In this document: positions 42,276 through 50,642 of the stretch, piece by piece
Layout: every line of letters starts with the position of its first letter
How positions within the stretch are numbered: the stretch's first letter is position 1
Assembly (NCBI GenBank): GCA_944322855.1
Contig: CALUQG010000003.1
Location: 62,001-126,000 of the forward strand
Source: Candidatus Gastranaerophilales bacterium
Lineage (GTDB): Bacteria; Cyanobacteriota; Vampirovibrionia; Gastranaerophilales; Gastranaerophilaceae
Direction: 5' to 3'
Length of the DNA: 64,000 nucleotides
Program-made: the position numbers and the translations under genes
The notes under the pieces: generated by a model
The model's input: the letters and a program-made list of their open reading frames with translations, nothing else
Told to the model about the DNA's origin: nothing
The model's database searches: none

Positions 42276-43017
42276 AGTCTGCTCCTTTTATATAGCGTTC
42301 AAGCTGTTCAGGTGTACCTACACAATCAAAGTGCTCTATATCAAATATTCCGATTTTGTCAGTGAATTTTTTCAAATGATTGTAAACATTCGACATATAA
42401 AACTCACCTTTTGACAGGTCATTACACACAATAAGATCTATAACCGCATCTTTGAAATCTTTTAGAGTTTTAAAATAATACATTCCGCATATTGCGTGGT
42501 CAGAAATTACTTCTTTTTCTTTTGTTTCCACCAATTTGCCGCTGTCGTCAATTTTTGCATACGAAAAACAAGGGTTGTCTGAGTTAAAAGTTAACAAAGC
42601 GGCTGAAAGGTTTCTTATTCTTACATCGGATATAAAATTTTTAACATCTTTTTTATTAAAAATGTTATCCGAATCAGCAAAAATGATATCAAAATCAGGA
42701 TTTATTGCTCTGTGAGCAGCCAGAGCAGTGACAGCCGCTCCCATTGTCAGTTTGGGAACCGTGACTATTTCTACCGGAAAATGCTTTTTTAATATTTCTA
42801 TTTGAGAAGATTGTTCAGACAAAAATTTTTCTTGTAAAACAAGAATAAAATTTGCATTAAGTTCATTGAATGAGGAAAGTACGTGTTCAATCATCATTTT
42901 TCCGTCAAATTCAATAAATGGCTTTGGAACATCATAACCTGCAACAGCAAATCTGCTGCCGGCACCGGCCATTGGAATAACAATATTGATTGGGTTTTGT
43001 AAATATTCTTTTTCCAT
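42262..43017 (-). CDS. Sugar-phosphate nucleotidyltransferase
   Basis: A 251-residue GT-A-fold nucleotidyltransferase, probably making an NDP-sugar or similar activated group for the glycan operon. The signature loop is NIVIPMAGAGSRF, then PKPFIEFDGKMMIEHVL, with the metal-binding Asp in IIFADSDNIF. The later FDCVGTPEQLERYI is also typical. It starts 18 bases after the recombinase-like gene and overlaps the next gene by 14 bases. The nucleotide and substrate cannot be inferred with confidence. Confidence 0.85.
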   Translation of the reverse strand: MEKEYLQNPINIVIPMAGAGSRFAVAGYDVPKPFIEFDGKMMIEHVLSSFNELNANFILVLQEKFLSEQSSQIEILKKHFPVEIVTVPKLTMGAAVTALAAHRAINPDFDIIFADSDNIFNKKDVKNFISDVRIRNLSAALLTFNSDNPCFSYAKIDDSGKLVETKEKEVISDHAICGMYYFKTLKDFKDAVIDLIVCNDLSKGEFYMSNVYNHLKKFTDKIGIFDIEHFDCVGTPEQLERYIKGADCAKI

Positions 43018-43035
43018 TCTATCCTTGATAACCTC

Positions 43036-43566
43036 TTATAAACACACTCCCTGCTGATATCTCAAATTCATGTTTTCTTTCACATCAATAAATTTTAAAG
43101 TCATGTTTACTGATGTTTGGTTAAAGAGCCATTGAAGATAAGATAAATCTTTGTATTTTTGATAATGATGATATGCAAATGTCTTTCGCCATGATGCTAC
43201 AGTAATATCTTTTGAGAGCCCGAGTTCTTCGCAAATGCTTTTGAAGGAATAAAAGACAAATACTCTGTCCAGTCTGTTGCCTTTAGCGGTTTTGAATAAA
43301 GGCTCAGATGCAGAACGGTTTTCAGTCATTTTTGCAATAAGCTTTTTTGTATCTTCTGTCAAAGGAAAACTTTTTTGGCTGTTAACAACGAGATAATGTT
43401 TGTTGACAACATTTTTTACATCAAGCTGGAGCAGGTCTTTTAAATTTGCACCGGTGTTAATTGCAAGTTCAAACAATAGCAAATCACGTGTCATATTTTT
43501 CTTTTTGTATAATTCTTTTATTTTTTCAATTGTTTGAATGTCTTTTATTGGAGAGCTTACTGTCAC
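43036..43566 (-). CDS. Degenerate tyrosine-recombinase-like protein
   Basis: A 176-residue single-domain relative of phage integrases/FimB-like recombinases, without the N-terminal core-binding domain. The fold signature is clear (LLLFELAINTGANLKDLLQL; ASWRKTFAYHHYQKYKDL; NQTSVNMTLKFIDV), but the active site is mostly gone. The first Arg is Asn/Leu (INTGANLKD for TGLRISD), the box II His is Ala with Arg kept (ASWRK), the third His is Gln (FNQTS), and the nucleophilic Tyr is Phe (LKFIDV). It may bind DNA without cutting. It starts at GTG with AGGGA upstream, heads the glycan operon, and lies 41 bases from a 19-bp inverted repeat. Confidence 0.75.
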   Translation of the reverse strand: MTVSSPIKDIQTIEKIKELYKKKNMTRDLLLFELAINTGANLKDLLQLDVKNVVNKHYLVVNSQKSFPLTEDTKKLIAKMTENRSASEPLFKTAKGNRLDRVFVFYSFKSICEELGLSKDITVASWRKTFAYHHYQKYKDLSYLQWLFNQTSVNMTLKFIDVKENMNLRYQQGVCL

Positions 43567-43606
43567 AGTCGTTTCCCTATTATGCCTATGTGCAAATTAC
43601 ATTACA

Positions 43607-43625
43607 TTTATACAAAAATGTGATG
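43607..43625 (+). repeat. Left 19-bp inverted repeat of a candidate invertible segment
   Basis: TTTATACAAAAATGTGATG. It is an exact reverse complement of 43763-43781, with 137 bases between. It lies just upstream of the recombinase-like gene that heads the glycan operon. Confidence 0.85.
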
Positions 43626-43634
43626 TTGCACTGA

Positions 43635-43658
43635 AAAACCGCATTATTAGCGGCTTTT
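43635..43658. terminator. Terminator-like hairpin inside the candidate invertible segment
   Basis: CCGC (43639-43642) / GCGG (43650-43653) with flanking A4 and T4 gives a short bidirectional terminator-like hairpin. No annotated gene ends here on either strand. Confidence 0.45.
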
Positions 43659-43753
43659 CAAATTCAAATTATTATAAAAATTTTAAACATAACAAAAGTT
43701 AATAATATAAACAATCCGTTTTGTTTATGATAATATTGAGTTTAGGTTATACT

Positions 43754-43799
43754 AAAAAATCTCATCACATTTTTGTATAAAGTTGATGAGATTTTTTTT
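43754..43799 (+). terminator. Strong terminator overlapping the right inverted repeat
   Basis: AAAAAATCTCATC (43754-43766) pairs perfectly with GATGAGATTTTTT (43785-43797), and a T-run follows. The right 19-bp repeat fills most of the loop plus four bases of the left arm. The hairpin lies between divergent genes, so it ends no annotated gene. It could stop an unannotated rightward RNA or attenuate transcription towards adhE. Confidence 0.75.
43763..43781 (-). repeat. Right 19-bp inverted repeat of a candidate invertible segment
   Basis: CATCACATTTTTGTATAAA, an exact reverse complement of 43607-43625. Positions 43606/43782 and 43626/43762 no longer pair, so the repeat is bounded at exactly 19 bp. 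Confidence 0.85.
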
Positions 43800-43825
43800 G
43801 TAAAAATTGCAGATAAAAAAAATAA

Positions 43826-43843
43826 TTGTGAAAAAAATCACAT
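43826..43843. promoter_or_regulatory. CRP/Rex-type operator upstream of adhE
   Basis: TTGTGAAAAAAATCACAT holds TGTGA-N6-TCACA, the exact CRP-family consensus. It also matches the Rex operator form TTGTGA-N6-TCACAA except for the last base. adhE is a classic Rex target, so an NADH-responsive repressor is as likely as a CRP/FNR-type activator. Confidence 0.55.
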
Positions 43844-44019
43844 TTGATTTTTTCTCTCTTGATGTCTTGCTAATATAATAAATATATATCTATAAATCTT
43901 ATAGCAGTGTAATTTAAGATGTTTATTATTATTAATAATTGTAAAAATAACACTTGCTTTTTTTTATTTGTTGAGTTATATTAATAGTGAATAATTTCAC
44001 GATAAAGGAGACATTACAC

Positions 44020-46662
44020 ATGGCAACTAAAAAACAAGCCGAAACTGAAAAGCTCGAAAAAGCTTTCAACAAATCAAATGAAGTAAAAACTCATGACGAT
44101 TTGAAATTAATCATTGAAAGAGCTAAAAAAGCTCAAAAAATCTATGCTACTTTTTCTCAAGAACAGGTAGACAAGATATTCAAAGCAGCAGCGACTGCAG
44201 CTGACAAAATGAGAATTCCTCTTGCTAAAATGGCTGTTGAAGAAACAGGCATGGGTGTTATGGAAGATAAAATTATCAAAAACCATTTTGCTGCTGAATA
44301 TATTTATAACAAATACAAAAATATGAAAACAGCCGGTGTTATTTCAGAAGACAAAGCAAACGGTATCAAAAAAGTGGCAGAACCTATCGGTGTTATTGCA
44401 GGTGTTATTCCTACAACAAACCCGACATCAACTGCTATTTTTAAATCATTAATAGCTTTGAAAACTCGTAACGCTCTTGTATTCTCACCACACCCGAGAG
44501 CTAAAAAATGTACAATTGCAGCTGCAAAAGTAGTTTTGGATGCTGCCGTAAAAGCAGGTGCTCCGGACGGACTTATTGCCTGGATTGATGAGCCTTCAGT
44601 TGAATTGTCAGGCGCATTGATGCACCACGAAGATATCGATATGATTCTTGCTACAGGCGGCCCTGGAATGGTTAAAGCAGCTTATTCATCTGGTAAACCT
44701 GCATTGGGTGTAGGCCCCGGCAACACTCCTGCTGTTATTGATGAAACTGCTGATATCAAAATGGCTGTTTCTTCTATTCTTTTATCAAAAACATTTGATA
44801 ACGGTATGATTTGTGCATCCGAACAATCAGTTATTATTGTTAAAGATGTATATGAAGAAGTTAAAAAAGAATTCCTCTTGAGAGGTGCTTATATTCTTAA
44901 CAACAAAGAAAGAGAAAAAGTAGGAGCTCTTGTTATTCAAAACGGCAGAGTAAATCCTGCAATTGTTGGTCAGCCTGCAGCAAAGATTGCTGAAATGGCT
45001 GGTATCACTGTTGAACCTGATACAAAAGTTCTTATCGGTGAAGTTACTGACATTTGTGAAGAAGAACCGTTCGCTCACGAAAAACTTTCTCCGGTACTTG
45101 CTATGTATAAGGCAAAAGATTTTGATGACGCTGTACAAAAAGCCTATGATCTGGTAGACTTTGGTGGTGCAGGTCACACATCTGTTCTTTATACAGACGA
45201 AAGATTTCCTGAAAGAATTGAAGCATTCGGCTTGAAACTTCACACAAGCAGAATTTTAATCAATTCACCTTCTTCACAGGGTGGTATCGGTGATTTGTAC
45301 AACTTCAGACTCAATCCTTCATTGACATTGGGCTGTGGTTCTTGGGGCGGAAACGCTGTAAGCGAAAACGTAGGCCCTCAACATTTGTTAAACATCAAAA
45401 CAGTTGCTGAAAGGAGAGAAAATATGCTCTGGTACAAAGTTCCTGCAAAAATATATTTCAAAAGAGGAGCTTTGGATTTGGCTCTCAGAGAATTGCAGGG
45501 TAAAAAACGTGCATTTATCGTTACAGACAGATTCCTGTTCAATTCCGGTATGACAAATGCTATTACAACTACTCTTGATGATATCGGTGTTGATTATCAA
45601 ATCTTCTTTGATGTTAAACCTGATCCGACATTGTCTACAATCAACGATGCTATGATGATGGTTAAAGCTTATGAACCGGATGTGTTCATTGCTCTTGGCG
45701 GCGGTTCTTCAATGGATGCTGCTAAGATATTGTGGTTGATGTATGAACAGCCTGATACAGTATTCGAAGATATCGCAATGAGATTTATGGATATCAGAAA
45801 GAGAATCTGTATGATACCTGAACTCGGTAAAAAAGCAGAAATGGTTTGTGTTCCTACTACTTCAGGTACAGGTTCAGAAGTTACTCCGTTCGCTATCATC
45901 ACTGATGATCAAACAGGTGTTAAATACGCAATTGCTGATTACGCATTGACTCCGAATGTTGCAATTGTTGACCCGAACCTTGTTGATACAATGCCTAAGG
46001 GCTTGACAGCAGTTTCCGGTTACGATGCAATTACTCACGCAATCGAAGCGTATGTTTCAGCTATGGCTACAAACTTCACAAATTCAAATTCTCTTGAAGC
46101 TTTGAAACTGTTGTTTAGATATTTGAAACGTTCTTATGACAACGGTGCAAAAGATCCTCAGGCTAGAGAAAAAGTTCACTACGCTTCAACAATTGCCGGT
46201 ATGGCTTTTGCTAATGCATTCCTCGGTGTTTGCCACTCTATGGCTCACAAGCTGGGTGCTATGTTCCATGTACCTCACGGTATGGCTAATGCATTGTTAA
46301 TCAATCAGGTTGTTAAGTTCAATGCTACTGACAAACCGGTTAAACAAACTGCATTCCCTCAGTACAAATTCCCGAATGCAAAAGCAAAATACGGTCAAAT
46401 TGCCGATGAACTCGGACTTGGCGGTAAAAATGACGATGAAAAAGTTGAATTGTTGCAGCAGGCATTGATTCAAATGAAGAAAGATCTTGGATTGCCGATG
46501 TCTATTAAAGAATTCGGTATCGATGAGCAAGAATTCCTTTCAAAACTTGATGAAATGGTTGAACTCGCATTCGACGATCAATGTACAGGTGCAAACCCGA
46601 GATATCCGTTGTTTGAGGAAATCAAACAAATGTATCTGGATGCATACTACGGAAGAATATAA
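44020..46662 (+). CDS. adhE: Bifunctional acetaldehyde-CoA / alcohol dehydrogenase
   Basis: This is the fermentative enzyme that reduces acetyl-CoA to acetaldehyde and then to ethanol, regenerating two NAD+. ATG 44020 is chosen for AAAGGAG nine bases upstream, giving 880 residues, a normal length. The N-terminal half is an aldehyde dehydrogenase with catalytic Cys265 ([10 protein letters not shown]). The C-terminal half is an iron-dependent alcohol dehydrogenase ([23 protein letters not shown], metal His in [13 protein letters not shown] and [16 protein letters not shown]). AdhE proteins form long filaments (spirosomes). Codon use is more optimised than in neighbours, suggesting high expression. 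An operator-like site lies 177 bases upstream and a strong terminator follows. Confidence 0.97.
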   Translation: MATKKQAETEKLEKAFNKSNEVKTHDDLKLIIERAKKAQKIYATFSQEQVDKIFKAAATAADKMRIPLAKMAVEETGMGVMEDKIIKNHFAAEYIYNKYKNMKTAGVISEDKANGIKKVAEPIGVIAGVIPTTNPTSTAIFKSLIALKTRNALVFSPHPRAKKCTIAAAKVVLDAAVKAGAPDGLIAWIDEPSVELSGALMHHEDIDMILATGGPGMVKAAYSSGKPALGVGPGNTPAVIDETADIKMAVSSILLSKTFDNGMICASEQSVIIVKDVYEEVKKEFLLRGAYILNNKEREKVGALVIQNGRVNPAIVGQPAAKIAEMAGITVEPDTKVLIGEVTDICEEEPFAHEKLSPVLAMYKAKDFDDAVQKAYDLVDFGGAGHTSVLYTDERFPERIEAFGLKLHTSRILINSPSSQGGIGDLYNFRLNPSLTLGCGSWGGNAVSENVGPQHLLNIKTVAERRENMLWYKVPAKIYFKRGALDLALRELQGKKRAFIVTDRFLFNSGMTNAITTTLDDIGVDYQIFFDVKPDPTLSTINDAMMMVKAYEPDVFIALGGGSSMDAAKILWLMYEQPDTVFEDIAMRFMDIRKRICMIPELGKKAEMVCVPTTSGTGSEVTPFAIITDDQTGVKYAIADYALTPNVAIVDPNLVDTMPKGLTAVSGYDAITHAIEAYVSAMATNFTNSNSLEALKLLFRYLKRSYDNGAKDPQAREKVHYASTIAGMAFANAFLGVCHSMAHKLGAMFHVPHGMANALLINQVVKFNATDKPVKQTAFPQYKFPNAKAKYGQIADELGLGGKNDDEKVELLQQALIQMKKDLGLPMSIKEFGIDEQEFLSKLDEMVELAFDDQCTGANPRYPLFEEIKQMYLDAYYGRI

Positions 46663-46693
46663 TCTTGTAATCAGATTGGTTATAGAATCCTCA

Positions 46694-46730
46694 AAAAGCC
46701 CTGCAGACATTATGTTTGCAGGGCTTTTAA
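46694..46730. terminator. Bidirectional terminator between adhE and the SMR gene
   Basis: A perfect 12-bp stem AAAAGCCCTGCA (46694-46705) / TGCAGGGCTTTT (46717-46728), with A/T runs on both sides. Confidence 0.93.
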
Positions 46731-46747
46731 TTTTGAACTTATTAAAT

Positions 46748-47071
46748 TTAGCTGCATTTAGAAAATAGTTTTATTACCAGTACACCTGCAAGAATTAGTA
46801 AAATGCCTGCAATTGCCGGCCAGTCAAGAACCTGCTTGTGTATAATCCATCCAAGAACCGCAATTCCTATAATGCCGAAACCTGACCAGAGTGCGTAAAT
46901 TATTCCTGTTGGTATTGATTGAACACAAATGCTGAGCATATAAAAGGCAATTATATACCCCAAAATTGTAAAAACGGTCGGCAAAATAATCGTAAAGCCG
47001 TTTGTGTCTTTGAGCATTGTTGTTGCAAATATTTCTGCGATTATTGCTATTGCAAGATAAAGATAAGCCAT
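46748..47071 (-). CDS. SMR-family small multidrug exporter
   Basis: A 107-residue protein with four membrane helices of the EmrE/SugE family, which exchange protons for cationic drugs or guanidinium. The essential Glu is E13 (AIIAEIFATTML), and the helix 2-3 signature IPTGIIYALWSGFGIIGI is intact. It probably works as a homodimer, as no second SMR gene is adjacent. It lies 68 bases after the MATE gene on the same strand. Whether it exports quaternary ammonium compounds or guanidinium cannot be decided here; no guanidine riboswitch was recognised. Confidence 0.92.
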   Translation of the reverse strand: MAYLYLAIAIIAEIFATTMLKDTNGFTIILPTVFTILGYIIAFYMLSICVQSIPTGIIYALWSGFGIIGIAVLGWIIHKQVLDWPAIAGILLILAGVLVIKLFSKCS

Positions 47072-47139
47072 TATAAGTTCTCCCGTCAGTTTATCTGATG
47101 GATTTTATCGTCTTAAATTTTGAAAGTCAATATTAGTTT

Positions 47140-48549
47140 TTAAGACATGCTGACAGGCAGGAATTCTTCTTTTAACCTTCTTTGCAGGCGGTAATTGTGG
47201 TGTGCTTTTTTTACAATATTCATAAGATTCAGGTAATAACCTGCGGCCATAATTGTTGATGCAGCAATCCATGCTATAGGGCCTGCATAAAATACACCGT
47301 AGTATCCAAATTTTACTGCAAGATAGACTGCTGCAAACGATCTCATCAGTAATTCTCCAATGCTTGCCATGAGCGGAAGAGTGGCTTCGCCCATACCTTG
47401 CAAAGCATTTCTGAATATAAAGATTTGACCTAAGAAAAAGTAGAACATTGTGCTGATTAGAAGATAGCTTCTTGCTATTTCTATGATGTGGTGCTGGTTT
47501 CTGCCGATAAACAATCCGACAATATCACTTCCTAAATAATGCATAAGAAATGTCATAACAACGCTTAACCCGAGATTAATGAGAGAGCTTCTGTTGACTC
47601 CGTATCTTATTCTAGAAAAGTTATTAGCGCCGAAATTTTGTGCTGTATAAGCTGCTATTGCGACACCGAAAGACACCATCGGTAAAGTTGCAATTTGTTC
47701 TATTCGAAGAGCGGCTGTCAATGCCGCAATTACATCAGGCCCGAATGAGTTTGCAACGCTCTGAATTATCAGTATGCTTATACCGAGTATTGAAAACTGC
47801 AGAGCCATCGGGACTCCTACTTTCAAATGTTCAATTGCAAACGGGATGCTTTCTCTTTTTAGTGCAAAAGTCCAGTCTGAAAGTTTTAAATGCAAAATAG
47901 GAAAACGCTTTTTTACATATATAACGCATAGAATAGCAGATACTGCCTGTGAAAGAACTACGGCAACAGCTGAACCCGGAACTCCCCAGTGGAATTTTAA
48001 AATGAAAAGTAGTGCGAGAAAAATATTCAATATTGAAGAGAATATTAAAAAGTATAGAGGAGTTTTGCTGTCTCCGAGCGCTCTTACAACGCTTGCGAGA
48101 ATATTGTATGCGTTTACAATAATGAGTCCGCCGATTACTATTTGAATGTACCAGAAGGCATCGTTATATATTACTTTCGGAACATTCATTATTCCAAGAA
48201 TAAAGTCCATGAAAACAGCAAGTATAACGGAAAACAAAATAGTAAAACCGCTGCTCCATACTGTGGACACTGTTACTGACTTTCTGACTCCTTCAGGGTC
48301 TTTTGCTCCGAATCTTTGTCCTGTAATAACTGCAAAACCGTTCGTCAGTCCTACCACAACAAACATCAGCAGAAAAAATATTGGTGATATTGCCCCAACT
48401 GCTGCAAGAGCATTCATCCCGAGAGTCCTTCCGACAATCACTATGTCTGCTATGTTGTATAACTGTTGAAATATGTTTCCTATAAGCAAAGGAACCGAAA
48501 ATAGTACAATCAGTTTTAGCGGTTCACCTTTTGTCATATCGTTTATCAT
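47140..48549 (-). CDS. MATE-family efflux transporter
   Basis: A 469-residue, 12-helix exporter of the multidrug and toxic compound extrusion family, driven by a sodium or proton gradient. The N-terminus (MTKGEPLKLIVLFSVPLLIG NIFQQLYNI) and MNALAAVGAISPIFFLLMF are typical of the MepA/DinF-like branch. The two pseudo-symmetric halves are visible, with the second beginning near GVPMALQFSILG. It probably forms a drug-efflux pair with the SMR gene. The upstream gap is shared with a divergent HAD phosphatase gene. Confidence 0.93.
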   Translation of the reverse strand: MINDMTKGEPLKLIVLFSVPLLIGNIFQQLYNIADIVIVGRTLGMNALAAVGAISPIFFLLMFVVVGLTNGFAVITGQRFGAKDPEGVRKSVTVSTVWSSGFTILFSVILAVFMDFILGIMNVPKVIYNDAFWYIQIVIGGLIIVNAYNILASVVRALGDSKTPLYFLIFSSILNIFLALLFILKFHWGVPGSAVAVVLSQAVSAILCVIYVKKRFPILHLKLSDWTFALKRESIPFAIEHLKVGVPMALQFSILGISILIIQSVANSFGPDVIAALTAALRIEQIATLPMVSFGVAIAAYTAQNFGANNFSRIRYGVNRSSLINLGLSVVMTFLMHYLGSDIVGLFIGRNQHHIIEIARSYLLISTMFYFFLGQIFIFRNALQGMGEATLPLMASIGELLMRSFAAVYLAVKFGYYGVFYAGPIAWIAASTIMAAGYYLNLMNIVKKAHHNYRLQRRLKEEFLPVSMS

Positions 48550-48651
48550 ATTTTTAACCCGGAGTAAAAAACCTTATTGTTATTAACGTAATTTTACTAT
48601 AAAAATATTATATAGCATATTATTATATAATTACAAAATCGGGTATAAAAA

Positions 48652-49455
48652 ATGATAAAATTAATAGTTTCTGATATAGACGGTACATTGTTAAATGATG
48701 CAAAGGAATTTGCACCGGATTTCTTTGAAAATTTAGAAAAGCTGCAAAAAGAGAATGTAAAATTTGTGGCTGCTAGCGGCAGAAGCCAGTATACCCTTGA
48801 AAAAGTTTTTCATCCGTTTGAAAGAGATATCATTTATATTTCTGACAACGGCGGTTATATCAAAGGCAATAATTTTGAAAAAGTTATTATGCCTATGACT
48901 GAGGCCCAGGTACATTCTACAGTAGAAACTTGTTTGAATGTGAACGGGTTACAGGTTATTATGTGTGCAAAAGACAGAGCTTATTTTGTGTGTCCTGATA
49001 TGGAATATATTCCTGTAATAAGTCATTATTATATAAATTATGAAATTATTGATGATTATAGAAAAGTAAACGAGGAAATATTAAAAGTTGCAGTACACGA
49101 TCCTTTTGGTTCGGCAAAAAATGGTTATCCTTCAATTAAAGATAAACTGGACGAACATTTGAGCGCAGTCGTTTCAGCTTATGACTGGCTTGATGTAATG
49201 AACAAAGATTTGAATAAAGGAGTTGCTGTTAAATTTTTGCAGGATTATTTTAATATTACTAAAGAAGAAACAATGGCATTTGGTGATTTTAATAATGATA
49301 TAGAAATGTTAAAATGTGCAAAATATTCTTTTGCTATGGACAATGCCTCTGATACAGTAAAAGAAGCTGCAAATTATATTGCACCGTCGAACAATGATTT
49401 TGGAGTTTCTAAAGTCATTAAGGAATATGTTTTGGAAAAATATTTGAAAATATAA
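48652..49455 (+). CDS. Cof-type HAD-IIB phosphatase
   Basis: A 267-residue HAD hydrolase of the Cof subfamily, which dephosphorylates sugar phosphates and cofactors such as PLP or FMN. The nucleophile motif is SDIDGTLLNDAKEF at the N-terminus. ASGRSQYTLEKVF gives motif II, with motif III Lys in LNKGVAVKFL, and motif IV GDFNNDIEML is near the end. The C2-type cap lies between. It is followed 17 bases later by the LUD gene. The specific substrate is not predictable from sequence. Confidence 0.92.
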   Translation: MIKLIVSDIDGTLLNDAKEFAPDFFENLEKLQKENVKFVAASGRSQYTLEKVFHPFERDIIYISDNGGYIKGNNFEKVIMPMTEAQVHSTVETCLNVNGLQVIMCAKDRAYFVCPDMEYIPVISHYYINYEIIDDYRKVNEEILKVAVHDPFGSAKNGYPSIKDKLDEHLSAVVSAYDWLDVMNKDLNKGVAVKFLQDYFNITKEETMAFGDFNNDIEMLKCAKYSFAMDNASDTVKEAANYIAPSNNDFGVSKVIKEYVLEKYLKI

Positions 49456-49472
49456 ACTATAGGAGTTTTGTT

Positions 49473-50132
49473 ATGACGCAAAATGCATTTGTAAAACAAA
49501 GAAATAAAAAATTAGCTGATAAAGTTGTTAATGCTTTAAAAAAGAGACATTTTGATGCTTGGTTTTGTGAAGATAAATCTGAAGTATTGAAAAAGCTATC
49601 TGAACTTATTTCTAAAGATGCATTTATTTCAACCGGAGGTTCAACAACCCTTAATGAACTCGGTGTAATAGATTATTTTGTTGAAAACGGATACAATATT
49701 ACCTCCAGAGACAGGGCAAAAACTCTTGAAGAAAAAGATAATATTTCAAGAAAAGCTATGTTATGCGATGTGTTCTTAATGAGTACAAATGCGTTAAGCG
49801 AAGATGGTGAGCTCGTAAATATCGATGGTCTTGGAAACAGAGTTGCTGCACTGGCATATGGTCCCAAAAATGTAATTGTAATTGCAGGAATGAATAAAGT
49901 GGCAAAAAATCTTCAAGAAGCTTATGTGCGTGCAAGAAATACAGCTGCACCTATTAACCTGCAGAGAATTGCATCTGTAAATCCAGCTACGGAAACACCA
50001 TGTTTGTATACCGGATGCTGCGCAGATTGTAAAAGCGAGACTTCTATTTGCGCCCAAATTGTAACTACAAGACTTTGTCGTCCGGCAGGCAGAATAAAAG
50101 TTATTCTTGTTAATGAGGAGCTTGGGTATTGA
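49473..50132 (+). CDS. LUD-domain protein (LutC/YkgG-like, DUF162)
   Basis: A 219-residue LUD-domain protein. In other bacteria LutC works with LutA and LutB to oxidise lactate, but neither partner is here, so a lactate role is uncertain. Family motifs are ISTGGSTTLNELGV, DVFLMSTNALSEDGELVNID, NRVAALAYGPKNVIVIAG and a C-terminal Cys cluster (PCLYTGCCADCKSETSICAQ) that could bind metal or an iron-sulfur cluster. This longer Cys-containing form is common as a stand-alone gene in anaerobes. It is probably cotranscribed with the preceding phosphatase gene. Confidence 0.85.
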   Translation: MTQNAFVKQRNKKLADKVVNALKKRHFDAWFCEDKSEVLKKLSELISKDAFISTGGSTTLNELGVIDYFVENGYNITSRDRAKTLEEKDNISRKAMLCDVFLMSTNALSEDGELVNIDGLGNRVAALAYGPKNVIVIAGMNKVAKNLQEAYVRARNTAAPINLQRIASVNPATETPCLYTGCCADCKSETSICAQIVTTRLCRPAGRIKVILVNEELGY

Positions 50133-50209
50133 TTACAAGAGTGTATTTTCGACAAAAATTAGGATATAATATATTCTGTTAATTGGCAGGAATTAATTGG
50201 AGATTCAAA

Positions 50210-50617
50210 TTGAATAATTTTGAGTGGGATAAGAAATATGATGTTGGCATAAAGCAGTTTGATGAGCAACATAAGCAGCTTCTCACTGCTTTAAAAGATA
50301 TTTATAAAGCTATGCAGGATAAGCGTGACCGGCTGGCTCTTGCTCAAATAATTAATAATCTTAAACAATATGCCGATGAACATTTGTCAATAGAAGAAGC
50401 TTGTCTTCTTGAAAATTCTTATCCCGAATACGAGGAACATGTTAGGCAACACGAAATTTTTAAAGAAAAACTTGAAAAATTTTGCGAAGACTTTAATTCT
50501 GACAAATTTCTTCTCCATTTTGAACTTGCTGTTTTTTTGAAAAATTGGATAGTAAACCATATAATGCTGGTTGACAGAAAATATACAGACTTTTTGAATT
50601 CTAAAGGCTTATATTAG
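50210..50617 (+). CDS. Bacteriohemerythrin
   Basis: A 135-residue four-helix oxygen-binding protein with a di-iron centre. It may store, sense or scavenge O2 in an anaerobe. TTG 50210 is chosen because TTGGAG ends seven bases before it and the protein then begins LNNFEWDKKYDVGIKQFDEQ as in the family. All usual iron ligands are present: His in the DEQHKQLL motif, His and Glu in DEHLSIEEA, two His in EEHVRQHEIF, and His plus Asp in VNHIMLVDRKY. It is a single domain with no fused sensor or methyl-accepting part. Confidence 0.93.
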   Translation: MNNFEWDKKYDVGIKQFDEQHKQLLTALKDIYKAMQDKRDRLALAQIINNLKQYADEHLSIEEACLLENSYPEYEEHVRQHEIFKEKLEKFCEDFNSDKFLLHFELAVFLKNWIVNHIMLVDRKYTDFLNSKGLY

Positions 50618-50642
50618 TTGAAGAAAGGTATATAAAACTCTT

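Larger units (their letters stand above)
43567..44019. other. 453-bp intergenic region between the glycan operon and adhE
   Basis: It holds, in order: the leader of the leftward operon, the left 19-bp repeat, a hairpin, AT-rich DNA with -10-like hexamers on both strands (TATAAT leftward at 43671-43676; TATACT rightward at 43748-43753), the terminator and right repeat, and the TGTGA-N6-TCACA site. A possible adhE -10 TATAAT lies at 43874-43879, followed by a leader of about 130 bases. No further gene was seen. Confidence 0.6.

Noticed and set aside
43987-44019. Eleven-codon upstream extension of adhE
   Set aside because: AAAGGAG is correctly placed for ATG 44020, and the extension is not part of the AdhE family start.
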